From Burkholderiaceae bacterium (GTDB lineage: Bacteria > Pseudomonadota > Gammaproteobacteria > Burkholderiales > Burkholderiaceae): a DNA stretch of 64,000 bases. Numbering within the stretch: the first letter of the stretch is position 1; the number at the start of each line of letters is the position of its first letter. Position numbers and translations under genes: made by a program. Location of the stretch: positions 62,001 through 126,000 of the forward strand of contig JAHFQJ010000004.1 of NCBI GenBank assembly GCA_023266335.1, given 5' to 3'. Below, in pieces: positions 36,806 to 46,677 of this stretch. The notes beneath the pieces are model-generated. The model was not told the DNA's origin. It ran no database searches and saw only the letters and a program-made list of their open reading frames with translations.

Positions 36806-38671
36806 TTAATTGGTATGTTCATACTGCAGAATTTTTTCAAGTATTACTCCGTGTTCACCCATAAACATACTTGAAGGTTTTTTATTCATATTTGAAACTC
36901 CTTGTTTGAATGACATTACCCCATAATTAGAATTGAATTGCAGATTGCCCCAATCATCAAAGTCTTTTAATTCAGTTAATGCAGTATCTTGATTTATATC
37001 TTTAGAATAAGGAGCAGTATTTTTAACTGAATCATTATTCCAGTCAGCAAATCCGCCATTTTTATTGCCTAACAAATTATTTTCTTCTAATAAGCTATTT
37101 TCATTTAAAGCCGGCAAGTTTCCATAAGAGTAATCTACAGTAAAATTTTCATTGCACGGCGAATTATTTAAACTGCATATGCTTACATTTTTTGCATTTA
37201 CCCAATTATAAAATCTGTCAATTGCCATATCTGAAGTAAAATCTGTAGTTACTCCTCTTAATTGGTAGAGATAATTCATTACACTTACATAGTTAGGTTT
37301 ATAAGTAATATTATCATTCCCACCATGTAATAAGCCAAAATTATGACCTATTTCATGCATAAATGCGCCAGCCTGATAATTAACTAATAATGTTAGTTCT
37401 TGCTGAGTTGAGCTTTTTAAGCCCCAGCCATCTAAAGTAATCAAAGCATTTTTTCCTAAATATTCTGCCATACCAGACGGACCGTATCCTATTGGAACTT
37501 GGGATTTGGCAAATAATACATAGTGGAAAAAACTTCGGCGCATACCAGTCATAGTCTGCTTATAATCAAACAGGCTATCACATCCCTGTGCCTGCTTATC
37601 ATAAATAGTAGGTAATACCGTGCAGGCATTCACTTTGAATAACTTGCCTTGCCCTAAATTATATAAATCTGGATTAATATTTTCGCTATACAGCCCCCCT
37701 ACATCTATATGTAATGCAATATTATGTTTTGAGAATGATTGTTTAACTTTATCTAAAGCAGTTTTTTGCGGAATACTAACCGAATTATTCATATAATCAA
37801 GTTGTATGAATACATCTTTTTTACCTTTTCTTGCTCCCATTGCGTAAACATCAATACCGCCAAATGTTTTACCAGATTGTTTTGCCAGAGTTGGTATTCC
37901 ATCTCCATCTTCATCTACTGCAGAAGGGTCTGTATCATTTATACCGGCAGGAGTTGCAAAATTCATATTTTGCCAAGAACCTTGCCATAAGCCAACGCTT
38001 TGTTTATTTGTATTTAAAGAAATAACTTTATTATCTGGAAAAGATAGCGTGGTTGGGGTATATAATTTACCAATACTTACCATGTCTGAAGTGTTGTTAT
38101 TATACAGCAATTCTATATATCCATCATTGCCCCATGTTGGGATATTACCACTTTGATCTAAGAATACTACATTAGCATCTGTATTTAGCCATGAGCTTAC
38201 CCGCGGAGATACAGCTACATAGCTGTTTGCCGGAATATCTATATTCGGCAAATCAAATATTACAGCTCCTGCTGATTGATTATTTGATGCAGATTTTGCT
38301 AAGCTCCTAAGCTTATGACTGCTTAAGTTTACTGTTTCTGAATTTGGATTATAGATTTCTACCCATGGAACACCCGTACTGCTTGATGAAATTTCATTTA
38401 TTTTTAAGCCTAAACTAGGTGTCAGCGTTCCAACGGTTGTTGGTTTTTGCCACTCTTTAACACCCTGCAGTAAGATACTACCATTGCCCCCAGTATCTGT
38501 ACTGCCGTTATTTTGACTTCCAGTACCTGAACTGCCGCCTGTGTTTACAGATCCGCTGTTAGATTGAGATGATTGCGTTGAGCTACTGCTTTCTCCACCT
38601 CCGCCACATCCGGCTAAAATGAAAGACGTAGCTATCGCCGCACCAATACAATTTTTGGTATTTTTATACAT
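36806..38671 (-). CDS. Lipoprotein metzincin protease with lamin-tail domain
   Basis: 621 residues from the ATG at 38671, preceded by GGGAGG. A lipoprotein signal ends ILAGC with lipidated Cys22. A Ser/Gly/Asn-rich linker follows (~to residue 75). Next is a lamin-tail (LTD) beta-sandwich (LKINEISSSSTGVPWVEIYNP, KLRSLA, NSYVAVS; ~85-200). The metalloprotease domain near residue 440 has zinc motif HEIGHNFGLLHGG and Met-turn SVMNYLY, so it is a metzincin. It presumably acts at the cell surface or periplasm on unknown proteins. Monocistronic; candidate virulence or nutrient-acquisition factor. Confidence 0.85.
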   Translation of the reverse strand: MYKNTKNCIGAAIATSFILAGCGGGGESSSSTQSSQSNSGSVNTGGSSGTGSQNNGSTDTGGNGSILLQGVKEWQKPTTVGTLTPSLGLKINEISSSSTGVPWVEIYNPNSETVNLSSHKLRSLAKSASNNQSAGAVIFDLPNIDIPANSYVAVSPRVSSWLNTDANVVFLDQSGNIPTWGNDGYIELLYNNNTSDMVSIGKLYTPTTLSFPDNKVISLNTNKQSVGLWQGSWQNMNFATPAGINDTDPSAVDEDGDGIPTLAKQSGKTFGGIDVYAMGARKGKKDVFIQLDYMNNSVSIPQKTALDKVKQSFSKHNIALHIDVGGLYSENINPDLYNLGQGKLFKVNACTVLPTIYDKQAQGCDSLFDYKQTMTGMRRSFFHYVLFAKSQVPIGYGPSGMAEYLGKNALITLDGWGLKSSTQQELTLLVNYQAGAFMHEIGHNFGLLHGGNDNITYKPNYVSVMNYLYQLRGVTTDFTSDMAIDRFYNWVNAKNVSICSLNNSPCNENFTVDYSYGNLPALNENSLLEENNLLGNKNGGFADWNNDSVKNTAPYSKDINQDTALTELKDFDDWGNLQFNSNYGVMSFKQGVSNMNKKPSSMFMGEHGVILEKILQYEHTN

Positions 38672-38698
38672 AACATTCCCTCCCGAATGCTTGTGCAT

Positions 38699-39041
38699 AA
38701 AGATGCACGACTAAAAACACTATTTTGTTTTATATTATTTAAAGTGCTTTAGTATTTTATTTTTTAGTTTTATTAATATTTTATATCTATCCCATTTTCC
38801 CTTTTTCTTTGCACTCTTATGCAAATGCTTAATTAATTTATAGTTCACAATGTTGTATTATTCAAACATATTTGGTATTTTTGTATCTTATTTTCAACAC
38901 ATAAAAAATTATAGTTGTGCTTATGCTGATAAATGATGTAGTTGTAACTATGGTTAATATGTTTTAGAATATGCCTACTAATTAAATATGGTAAGTTACT
39001 ATTTAATTAACAAATATAAAAAATAATTTATAGGAGGCAAT
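38699..39041. other. Divergent promoter region, 343 bp
   Basis: Non-coding, very AT-rich spacer between the metalloprotease lipoprotein and cstA, which diverge. Both genes need promoters here, but no single -35/-10 pair stands out. A consensus ribosome site AGGAGG (39032-39037) lies 4 bp before the cstA ATG. Confidence 0.5.
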
Positions 39042-41108
39042 ATGAAAAATCTAGCTAAACCGCTGGCATGGATTTGTTTTTCATTGTTATTTACATTTGC
39101 TTTATCCACAATTGCATTATCCAGAGGAGAATCTATAAATGCATTATGGATAGTTGTAACGGCTATTTGTGTATATTTAATTGGATACAGATATTACAGC
39201 CGGTTTATTGCAAACAAAGTACTAAATTTAGATTACTCACGTAAAACCCCAGCACTCATTCATAATGATGGTTTAGATTATGTGCCGACGAATAAACATG
39301 TATTATTTGGACATCATTTTGCAGCCATCGCTGGAGCTGGTCCTTTAGTTGGACCTGTATTGGCAGCCCAAATGGGTTATTTACCCGGCATGATATGGAT
39401 TTTAGCCGGCGTATTATTAGCAGGTGCAGTGCAGGATTTTATGATGCTGGTTATATCCAGCCGCCATGATGGACGCTCGCTAGGAGATTTAATTAAATCT
39501 GAAATAGGCAAAACTGCCGGCATTATTGCATTATTTGGCACTTTAATGATAATGATAATTTTATTAGCTGTTTTGGCTTTAATTGTAGTAAAAGCGCTGG
39601 CAGAAAGCCCATGGGGAAGTTTTACAGTGGCAGCCACTATTCCAATTGCTGTATTTATGGGAATTTATGCCAGATATATCCGCCCTGCGAAAATATTAGA
39701 GGTATCAGTTTTAGGCTTTATTTTACTTATTGGAGCTATTTTTGCTGGGGAATATGTTTCTCATCATGCAAACTTAAGTCAAATATTTACCTTTACTCCA
39801 GTTCAATTAACATGGATATTAATTGGATATGGTTTTGTTGCTGCAGTTTTGCCTGTTTGGTTAATTTTAGCTCCAAGGGATTATTTATCAACTTTTTTAA
39901 AAATTGGCGTGATTATTGGTTTAGCCCTAGGAATTTTAATTTCTGCTCCACATCTTCAAATGCCTGCGCTGACTAAATTTATTGATGGAACAGGTCCGGT
40001 ATGGTCAGGAAGTTTGTTTCCATTTTTATTTATTACTATTGCATGCGGTGCTGTATCCGGTTTTCACTCGTTAATTGCTTCAGGTACTACTCCAAAGTTA
40101 TTAGAAAATGAAACTCATGCTAGATACATTGGCTATGGGGCAATGCTTATGGAATCATTTGTAGCAATTATGGCATTGGCTGCAGCAGCATGTATTGACC
40201 CAGGTATTTATTTTACAATGAATAGCCCAGCGGCTGTGATTGGCAAAACTGCAGAAAGTGCAGCTAGTACAATTTCCAGCTGGGGCTTTTTAATTACACC
40301 GGAAATGATAACTCAAACTGCTGCTCAAGTTGGTGAAAAAACTATTATTTCTAGGGCAGGCGGAGCGCCAACTTTAGCAGTTGGCATGGCACAAATTTTT
40401 GCAAATATAACAGGCGGGAAAAGCATGATGGCGTTTTGGTATCATTTTGCTATTTTATTTGAAGCATTGTTCATTTTAACTGCTGTAGATGCTGGAACTC
40501 GTGCCGGCAGATTTATGATTCAAGATTTATTAGGCACATTTATTCCAAGACTTAAAAAAACTGAATCATTAGCAGGCAATTTAATTGCAACTGCTTTATG
40601 CGTCGGGGCATGGGGATACTTCTTATATCAGGGAGTAATTGACCATTTAGGCGGAATCAATAGTTTATGGCCTTTATTTGGAATTTCTAACCAAATGTTA
40701 GCCGCTATTGCTTTTGGCTTAATTTCTGTAATGATATTTAAAATGGGTAAAGCACGCTATGCTTGGGTTTCAATACTGCCGATGTGCTGGATATTAATTT
40801 GCACATTGACAGCAGCTTGGCAGAAAGTATTTCATACTAATCCTAAAATTGGATTTTTAGCTCATGCAAAAAAATATCAGTTATCTATACTCGAAGGTAA
40901 AATTTTAGCCCCTGCAAAAAATTTAGAGCAAATGCATAAAGTGATTATAAATGATTATGTAAATGCCGGGTTATCTATATTTTTTGTATGTGTTGTAGTG
41001 AGTATTGTTACATTTTCTGCCATAAAATGCTGGAAAATTTACACTAAAAAACATCCAATTCATTTTGGCATAGATGAAAATATTACGCCTGCGAATATAA
41101 ATTTATAG
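39042..41108 (+). CDS. cstA: Carbon starvation protein A / pyruvate transporter family
   Basis: 688 residues with about 16 membrane segments. Family motifs include GHHFAAIAGAGPLVGPVLAAQMGY near residue 87, GAVQDFMMLVISSRHDGRSLG, GCGAVSGFHSLIASGTTPK and AVDAGTRAGRFMIQD. CstA-family proteins import pyruvate or peptides; the exact substrate here is unknown. Ribosome site is a perfect AGGAGG. A stable hairpin separates it from the ybdD-like gene, which normally partners cstA. Confidence 0.95.
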   Translation: MKNLAKPLAWICFSLLFTFALSTIALSRGESINALWIVVTAICVYLIGYRYYSRFIANKVLNLDYSRKTPALIHNDGLDYVPTNKHVLFGHHFAAIAGAGPLVGPVLAAQMGYLPGMIWILAGVLLAGAVQDFMMLVISSRHDGRSLGDLIKSEIGKTAGIIALFGTLMIMIILLAVLALIVVKALAESPWGSFTVAATIPIAVFMGIYARYIRPAKILEVSVLGFILLIGAIFAGEYVSHHANLSQIFTFTPVQLTWILIGYGFVAAVLPVWLILAPRDYLSTFLKIGVIIGLALGILISAPHLQMPALTKFIDGTGPVWSGSLFPFLFITIACGAVSGFHSLIASGTTPKLLENETHARYIGYGAMLMESFVAIMALAAAACIDPGIYFTMNSPAAVIGKTAESAASTISSWGFLITPEMITQTAAQVGEKTIISRAGGAPTLAVGMAQIFANITGGKSMMAFWYHFAILFEALFILTAVDAGTRAGRFMIQDLLGTFIPRLKKTESLAGNLIATALCVGAWGYFLYQGVIDHLGGINSLWPLFGISNQMLAAIAFGLISVMIFKMGKARYAWVSILPMCWILICTLTAAWQKVFHTNPKIGFLAHAKKYQLSILEGKILAPAKNLEQMHKVIINDYVNAGLSIFFVCVVVSIVTFSAIKCWKIYTKKHPIHFGIDENITPANINL

Positions 41109-41117
41109 TTTACATTA

Positions 41118-41158
41118 TTATTTACGCAATATTGAAATGTTGATTATTGTGTAAATAA
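41118..41158 (+). promoter_or_regulatory. Intercistronic hairpin between cstA and ybdD
   Basis: A 14-bp stem (TTATTTACGCAATA against TATTGTGTAAATAA, one G-U pair) with a 13-nt loop lies 9 bp after the cstA stop. There is no convincing U-tract, so partial termination or mRNA end protection is likelier than full termination. Confidence 0.6.
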
Positions 41159-41209
41159 ATTTATTAAATGATATTTAAGTATTGAAAATAAAAGTAGGGC
41201 AATAATAAA

Positions 41210-41419
41210 ATGGAACTAGAAAATACCAGCAAAATTAGTACATATTTAGGAAAAGCTGTACAATTTGCTAGACTTATGATAGGAATTCCTGATTATGAAG
41301 GTTATTGCCTGCATATGCAGGAAAATCATCCTGAACAGCAAATTATGACATATGAAGAATTTTTTAAGCAAAGGCAATTATCTAGATTTGGCGGAAATGG
41401 TAAGTTTAAGTGTTGTTGA
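41210..41419 (+). CDS. ybdD: YbdD/YjiX family protein
   Basis: 69 residues matching the YbdD/YjiX family that follows cstA. Visible signatures are YLGKAVQ, IGIPDYEGYCLHMQENHPEQ, MTYEEFF..RQ and the C-terminal KCC. In E. coli YbdD and YjiX are required for pyruvate uptake by their CstA-type partner. It lies 101 bp behind cstA, beyond a hairpin. Ribosome site AGGGC is modest. Confidence 0.92.
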   Translation: MELENTSKISTYLGKAVQFARLMIGIPDYEGYCLHMQENHPEQQIMTYEEFFKQRQLSRFGGNGKFKCC

Positions 41420-41546
41420 TGATTTATATAATTCTAAATTATTTAATATCTTGATTGATCATTGTGTAGGTTATATAATATACATTATGATGTATGTGTT
41501 TACTTAAACATATATTTTATTAGACTAAAAACCTATGGAGCTGAAA

Positions 41547-41786
41547 ATGAATAAATATAAAAACTTAAGCGGAGAATCTCCAATTATTGAGTATGAAATA
41601 CTAGATTATTCAATAATAGTTAAGTTTGAAAATAAAAAAGGTGATATTGCTTGTTATGAATATACCGTCAACAAGATTGGAGGAAAGTTTTTTGAACAGG
41701 TGTGTGTGTGTGCAAAGGAAGGACAGGGTCTTAGCACATTCATAAGTAAAAATCGAGATATATACAATAGCTCTGTAAAATTATAA
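41547..41786 (+). CDS. Unknown 79-residue protein
   Basis: Start at 41547, preceded by GGAG; an in-frame ATG at 41535 lies within the ribosome site. The sequence pattern (IIEYEILDYSIIVKFEN, YEYTVNKIGG, KEGQGLSTFISKN) resembles small single-domain proteins with a Y-x-I-x-D-x-I-V-x-F core and a terminal G-L-x-x-x-I motif, but I have no function for them. Soluble, probably cytoplasmic. Convergent with aspS. Confidence 0.6.
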   Translation: MNKYKNLSGESPIIEYEILDYSIIVKFENKKGDIACYEYTVNKIGGKFFEQVCVCAKEGQGLSTFISKNRDIYNSSVKL

Positions 41787-41788
41787 CA

Positions 41789-41817
41789 GACTGCATAAAT
41801 TATAAAATTATACAGTC
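41789..41817. terminator. Hairpin between convergent genes
   Basis: GACTGCATAAATT pairs imperfectly with AAATTATACAGTC around a short loop. It lies between the stops of the 79-aa gene and aspS and could serve both strands. No long U-tract on either side. Confidence 0.45.
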
Positions 41818-41829
41818 CATTTTATGGCT

Positions 41830-43638
41830 TTATATTTCTGTATCAACATTAATTTGCAGATTATTACGTAATTTAATATGCAATTCACGTAATTGTTTTT
41901 CGTCCACCAAGCTTGGAGCTTGCGTTAATAAGCATTGAGCTCTCTGTGTTTTAGGGAATGCTATTACATCACGGATTGATTCAGCACCTGTCATTAATGT
42001 AATCATTCTATCTAAGCCAAATGCCAAGCCGCCATGCGGAGGCGCTCCATATTGTAATGCATCTAATAAGAAACCAAATTTAACTGCAGCCTCTTCTTCA
42101 TTAATATTCAATGCATTAAATACTGTTGTTTGTACATCTTTGCGGTGAATACGCACAGAACCTCCGCCCATTTCCCAGCCGTTTAAAACCATATCATAAG
42201 CTTTTGCTAAACACCTTCCAGGATTAGAGGTTAATAATTCAATATGTTCATCTTTAGGGCTTGTGAATGGGTGATGCATCGCAGACCAGCGTTTGTTTTC
42301 ATCATCATATTCAAACATAGGAAAATCTACAACCCATAATGGCTTCCACCCTCCAGTAAACAGTCCGCTGGATTTACCAAATTCAGAATGACCGATTTTT
42401 AGGCGTAATGCTCCAATAGATGCATTTACAACTTTAGCTTTATCTGCACCAAAGAAAATTAAATCGCCATTTTGTGCCTGCGTAAGTTCTAATAAAGATT
42501 TGATTGCCTCATCATGTAAGTTTTTGACAATCGGAGACTGTAACCCATCACGACCGGCATCTTTATCATTAACTTTAATCCATGCTAAACCTTTAGCACC
42601 GTAAATGCTTACATATTGTGTGTACATATCAATATCACCGCGTGATATTTCCCCGCCTTTTGGCACTCTTAAAGCAACTACACGCCCGTCAGTCATGTTG
42701 GCTGGGTTTGAAAATACTTTAAAATCTACATCTTTCATAATATGTGTTAACTCTGTAAATTCTAAATTAACACGTAAATCCGGTTTATCTGAACCGTATT
42801 TATACATTGCATCAGCAAATGTCATAATTGGAAATTGTTCGCCTAAATCTATATCAATTGCTTGTTTAAACACTTCTCTCATCATTTGCTCAAACATATC
42901 ACGAATTTGCTGTTCGTCCATAAATGATGTTTCAATATCTATCTGTGTGAATTCCGGCTGTCTGTCTGCACGTAAATCTTCATCACGGAAACATTTAGTA
43001 ATTTGATAATATCTGTCAAATCCGGATACCATTAATAACTGTTTAAATAATTGCGGTGATTGGGGTAATGCAAAGAAATATCCGTCGTGTACTCTTGATG
43101 GCACTAAATAATCTCTAGCGCCTTCAGGCGTAGATTTAGTTAACATTGGCGTTTCAATATCAATAAACTTATTTGCATCTAAAAATCTTCGTACAATCAT
43201 AGTAACTTTATGACGTAAGCGTAAATTACGCTGCATAATTGGACGGCGCAAATCTAAAACTCTGTGTGTTAAACGAGTGGTTTCAGATAAATTATCTTCA
43301 TCTAGCATAAAAGGCAGAGCAACTGATGGATTTAAAATTTTAAGTTCCGTAGCAATTAACTCAATTTCACCTGTAGATAAATTTGTGTTAACTGTACCCT
43401 CAGGTCTATTTTTTACAACAGCAGTTACCTGCAGACAAAATTCATTACGGATTGTTTCTGCTAAATTAAATAACTCCAAATTATCCGGATTACACACTAC
43501 TTGAACTAAACCAGTTATATCACGTAAATCAATGAATATTACTCCGCCATGATCACGGCGTCTTTGAACCCATCCGCATACTGTAATAGTTTGTTCTAAA
43601 TGTTGCAGAGAAACGTCTCCGCAGTAGTGTGTCCGCAT
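41830..43638 (-). CDS. aspS: Aspartyl-tRNA synthetase
   Basis: 602-residue bacterial-type AspRS. OB-fold anticodon-binding domain (~1-110, [21 protein letters not shown]) is followed by the class II core. Visible core elements are motif 2 region [21 protein letters not shown], the GAD insertion domain and motif 3 GLAFGLDRM. It charges tRNA-Asp (tRNA-Asn too, if non-discriminating). Asn synthetase genes are not visible, so discrimination cannot be judged. Confidence 0.97.
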   Translation of the reverse strand: MRTHYCGDVSLQHLEQTITVCGWVQRRRDHGGVIFIDLRDITGLVQVVCNPDNLELFNLAETIRNEFCLQVTAVVKNRPEGTVNTNLSTGEIELIATELKILNPSVALPFMLDEDNLSETTRLTHRVLDLRRPIMQRNLRLRHKVTMIVRRFLDANKFIDIETPMLTKSTPEGARDYLVPSRVHDGYFFALPQSPQLFKQLLMVSGFDRYYQITKCFRDEDLRADRQPEFTQIDIETSFMDEQQIRDMFEQMMREVFKQAIDIDLGEQFPIMTFADAMYKYGSDKPDLRVNLEFTELTHIMKDVDFKVFSNPANMTDGRVVALRVPKGGEISRGDIDMYTQYVSIYGAKGLAWIKVNDKDAGRDGLQSPIVKNLHDEAIKSLLELTQAQNGDLIFFGADKAKVVNASIGALRLKIGHSEFGKSSGLFTGGWKPLWVVDFPMFEYDDENKRWSAMHHPFTSPKDEHIELLTSNPGRCLAKAYDMVLNGWEMGGGSVRIHRKDVQTTVFNALNINEEEAAVKFGFLLDALQYGAPPHGGLAFGLDRMITLMTGAESIRDVIAFPKTQRAQCLLTQAPSLVDEKQLRELHIKLRNNLQINVDTEI

Positions 43639-43767
43639 AGTATTTCCTTCAATTATCTTAATTTAAAGTATATCCGCTATTATACACAACTAAATTGCGT
43701 ATAGCCAAATTCATTAAACAAGTTTATCTGTATATGCTAAAATAAATTTTAATCTTAAATAAATTCT

Positions 43768-44322
43768 ATGAATAAATCAGATAGTTTAAATATCTACCCA
43801 TCGCATTTACATGAAAAACTTAGTAAAATAAAAATGTTGGTTTTAGATGTAGATGGAGTTTTAACTGATGGTCAATTATATTATGGAGATGGCGGCGAAT
43901 ACATAAAGGCATTTAATACTTTAGATGGTCATGGCTTAAAAATGCTCATGCACTATGGTATAAAAGTTGCTGTTATTAGCGGGCGAGGCTCAAATATGCT
44001 GACTAAACGCATGCATGATTTAGGCATTACAGATGTACATGAAAAAATTTCTTATAAAATTCCAGTTTATGAAAATTTATTAGCCAAATATAATCTAGAC
44101 CGGCAACAAGCTGCTTATATGGGTGATGATATACCGGATTATCCGCTGTTAGAATCAAGCGGGCTGGCGGTATGCCCAAGCAATGCACATATTATTATAA
44201 AAAATATATGTGATTGGACAATCGATATACAAGGCGGAAATGGGGCAGTACGCAGATTATGTGATGCAGTCATACTAGCCCAATATGGGCTTGAAACATT
44301 AATTAACCAGCATAAAACTTAA
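43768..44322 (+). CDS. kdsC: KDO-8-phosphate phosphatase
   Basis: 184-residue HAD-superfamily type C0 enzyme. LVLDVDGVLTDG carries the nucleophile and acid/base Asp; AVISGRGS is motif II and YMGDDIPDYPLL motif IV. It converts KDO-8-phosphate to KDO for LPS inner core synthesis. The preceding isomerase gene kdsD is also in this window but 7 kb away; usually the two are adjacent to lpt genes. Confidence 0.94.
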   Translation: MNKSDSLNIYPSHLHEKLSKIKMLVLDVDGVLTDGQLYYGDGGEYIKAFNTLDGHGLKMLMHYGIKVAVISGRGSNMLTKRMHDLGITDVHEKISYKIPVYENLLAKYNLDRQQAAYMGDDIPDYPLLESSGLAVCPSNAHIIIKNICDWTIDIQGGNGAVRRLCDAVILAQYGLETLINQHKT

Positions 44323-44338
44323 TTTTTAAATAATGCTA

Positions 44339-44461
44339 TACTAATAGTAGTTCATTTTGTGGCAAGGCGGCAGGAATAAATTACGACGACTATGTATATA
44401 ATAGTACATTGAGTGGTAATTTTGACGGCAGCGAAGTTCGCACATTGAAATCCGATTGGTA
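44339..44461 (-). repeat. MITE-like dispersed repeat, copy 4 (123 bp, inverted)
   Basis: Starts TACTAATAGTAGTTCATTTT, contains AAGGCGGCAGGAATAAATTA and GGCAGCGAAGTTCGCACATT, and ends TTGAAATCCGATTGGTA. Same orientation as the copy at 19924. Lies between kdsC and prlC, 17 bp after the kdsC stop. Confidence 0.75.
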
Positions 44462-44498
44462 TATAATATTTTTACTAATTTAACATTTTAATCTACAC

Positions 44499-46580
44499 AT
44501 GAATATGAAGAATAACCCGCTGTTAAACTGGCAAGAGCTGCCGGAATTTGATTCAATAAAACCTGATTTACTTGCACAAGCTATCGATGTAAGTATAGAA
44601 AATGCAAAGCGGGCTATTGAAAAATCAGAACAGACAACTAATTTAAATTGGCATACAGTATCAGAATTGCTTGATATAGGTACAAAACCATTAAATTATG
44701 CGTGGGGAATTGCTAATCATTTTTCTGGTGTATGTGATAGCCAAGAATGGAGAGATGAAATTGATGCTCAAATTGAAAAAATTACAGCTTTTTGGTCTGA
44801 ATTAGGTCAAAATGAAACTTTATATAAGCATACTAAACAATTATTTGAATTAGCAAAAAAAGCTAAACAAGAAAATAATCAGGCAGAATTAGAAAAATTA
44901 GGCATAACTCCAGCAAGATTAAAAATACTTGAAGACAGCATTTTAGGTTTTAAATTAGGCGGAGCAGAGCTAGAAGGTCAAGACAAGCAAACCTACCTAA
45001 AAATACAAAGCGAAAAAGCTATACTTTGCAAAAAAATTTCTGATAATGTTTTAGATGCAAATGATAAATTTGCGTATGTAGTAAAAGCAGAAAATGTTAG
45101 TTTACTTGATGGTATTCCAAATCATATATTGGAAGGTTTAAAGCAAGCAGACGGAAGCTATAAATTAACACTGCATAGTTCAGTCTATACCCAAATTATG
45201 CAGTATTGCAAAAACAGAGACATTAGAGAGGCTTTATATAAAGCTAGCATTACTAGGGCTTCTGATATTACTGAATTTTCTCAAGGCAGTATTGAGTGGG
45301 ATAACAGTCCATTAATTCATAGATTACTGGAATTGAGGCAAAAAGTAGCTAAATTATTAGGTTATAAAAATTTTGCTGAAGTTTCTTTAGTTGCGAAAAT
45401 GGCAAAACATCCGCAAAAGGTTATAGATTTCATTACTGATATTGCTGAATCAGCAAAAAAAAGTGCTGTAAAAAATATTAAATTATTACAAGATTTTTGT
45501 GAGTCTAAATTTAATCATAACTTAGAATTATGGGATATTGCTTATATCAGTGAATTATTAAGACAAGAACAATATAATTATTCAGCACAGGAAGCACAGT
45601 TATATTTTACTTTACCTACAGTATTACAGGGTTTATTTAATATTATCCAAAATCTGTTTGAAGTAAAAATTGTTCAAAAAACTGCTCAAGTTTGGCATCC
45701 AGATGTACAATTCTTTGCTATTTTAGACAAAAATAATCAAGAAACTGCTTATTTTTATTTAGATGTTTATACTAGAAAAGGTAAGCAAAGCGGAGCATGG
45801 ATGGATGGTCTGCGCAATAAATCAAAATCAGAAATAACTGAAAATGGTTTACCTGTAGCTTATTTAATCTGCAATTTTAATAAATCAGCAGATGAAAATA
45901 AACCAAGCTGCATAACACATGATGACGTAATTACATTATTTCATGAATGCGGTCATGGCTTACATCACATGCTTACTAAAATTGAAGATGATGGTGCATC
46001 AGGCATTAATGGCGTAGAATGGGACGCTGTTGAATTACCAAGCCAGTTTATGGAAAATTTCTGCTGGGATTATGAAACTGTAAAAACTTTAACTAAACAC
46101 GCAGATAGCAGCGAAGTTTTGCCGCAGGAATTATTTAATAAAATGTTAAAAGCTAAAAATTTCTTGAATGGTTTATTTATTTTAAAACAAATTACGTTTA
46201 GCATGTTAGATATAGAAGCTCATATTCAAGAGGATATAAAAGATATCAACATACTAGCTAAGCAGATTAATGATACTTATCATGTAACTAAACAGCTTGA
46301 TATTAACCGTTGGGCAAATACTTTTACCCATGTTTTTGCGGGAGGATATGCTGCAGGTTATTATAGTTATCATTGGGCAGAAGTTTTGTCTAGTGATGTT
46401 TTTTCTGCATTTGAGGAAGAAAAAGAAAGAAGCGGAACTATTATTAATCCGGTTATTGGTAAAAAATATTTACAAGAAATATTACAAGTTGGCGGTTCAC
46501 GCCCTGCCTTAGAAAGCTTTATTGCTTTTAGAGGCAGAGAACCAAGTATAGATGCTTTTTTAAGGCATAATGATTTATAG
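44499..46580 (+). CDS. prlC: Oligopeptidase A (M3 family)
   Basis: 693-residue thimet-type metallopeptidase with the zinc motif LFHECGHGLHHML and the downstream Glu in the EWDAVELPSQFMENF segment. The C-terminus contains the substrate-closing YYSYHWAEVLSSDVFSAFEEE region. It degrades signal peptides and short oligopeptides in the cytoplasm. A second ATG at 44505 is a possible start. Single gene. Confidence 0.95.
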   Translation: MNMKNNPLLNWQELPEFDSIKPDLLAQAIDVSIENAKRAIEKSEQTTNLNWHTVSELLDIGTKPLNYAWGIANHFSGVCDSQEWRDEIDAQIEKITAFWSELGQNETLYKHTKQLFELAKKAKQENNQAELEKLGITPARLKILEDSILGFKLGGAELEGQDKQTYLKIQSEKAILCKKISDNVLDANDKFAYVVKAENVSLLDGIPNHILEGLKQADGSYKLTLHSSVYTQIMQYCKNRDIREALYKASITRASDITEFSQGSIEWDNSPLIHRLLELRQKVAKLLGYKNFAEVSLVAKMAKHPQKVIDFITDIAESAKKSAVKNIKLLQDFCESKFNHNLELWDIAYISELLRQEQYNYSAQEAQLYFTLPTVLQGLFNIIQNLFEVKIVQKTAQVWHPDVQFFAILDKNNQETAYFYLDVYTRKGKQSGAWMDGLRNKSKSEITENGLPVAYLICNFNKSADENKPSCITHDDVITLFHECGHGLHHMLTKIEDDGASGINGVEWDAVELPSQFMENFCWDYETVKTLTKHADSSEVLPQELFNKMLKAKNFLNGLFILKQITFSMLDIEAHIQEDIKDINILAKQINDTYHVTKQLDINRWANTFTHVFAGGYAAGYYSYHWAEVLSSDVFSAFEEEKERSGTIINPVIGKKYLQEILQVGGSRPALESFIAFRGREPSIDAFLRHNDL

Positions 46581-46581
46581 G

Positions 46582-46621
46582 TTTAGATTTTGGCAAATCC
46601 AAGCCAAAATTTAAAATCTAA
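46582..46621 (+). terminator. Probable transcription-end hairpin after prlC
   Basis: ATTTTGGC and GCCAAAAT form a perfect 8-bp stem with an 8-nt loop immediately after the prlC stop; an outer TTAGATTTT/AAAATCTAA pairing is an alternative. The U-tract is weak. Confidence 0.45.
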
Positions 46622-46677
46622 TGCAAATTTTCAATTTATGATAAAAACATAAAAATAATTTTAATATAGGGAACTCA

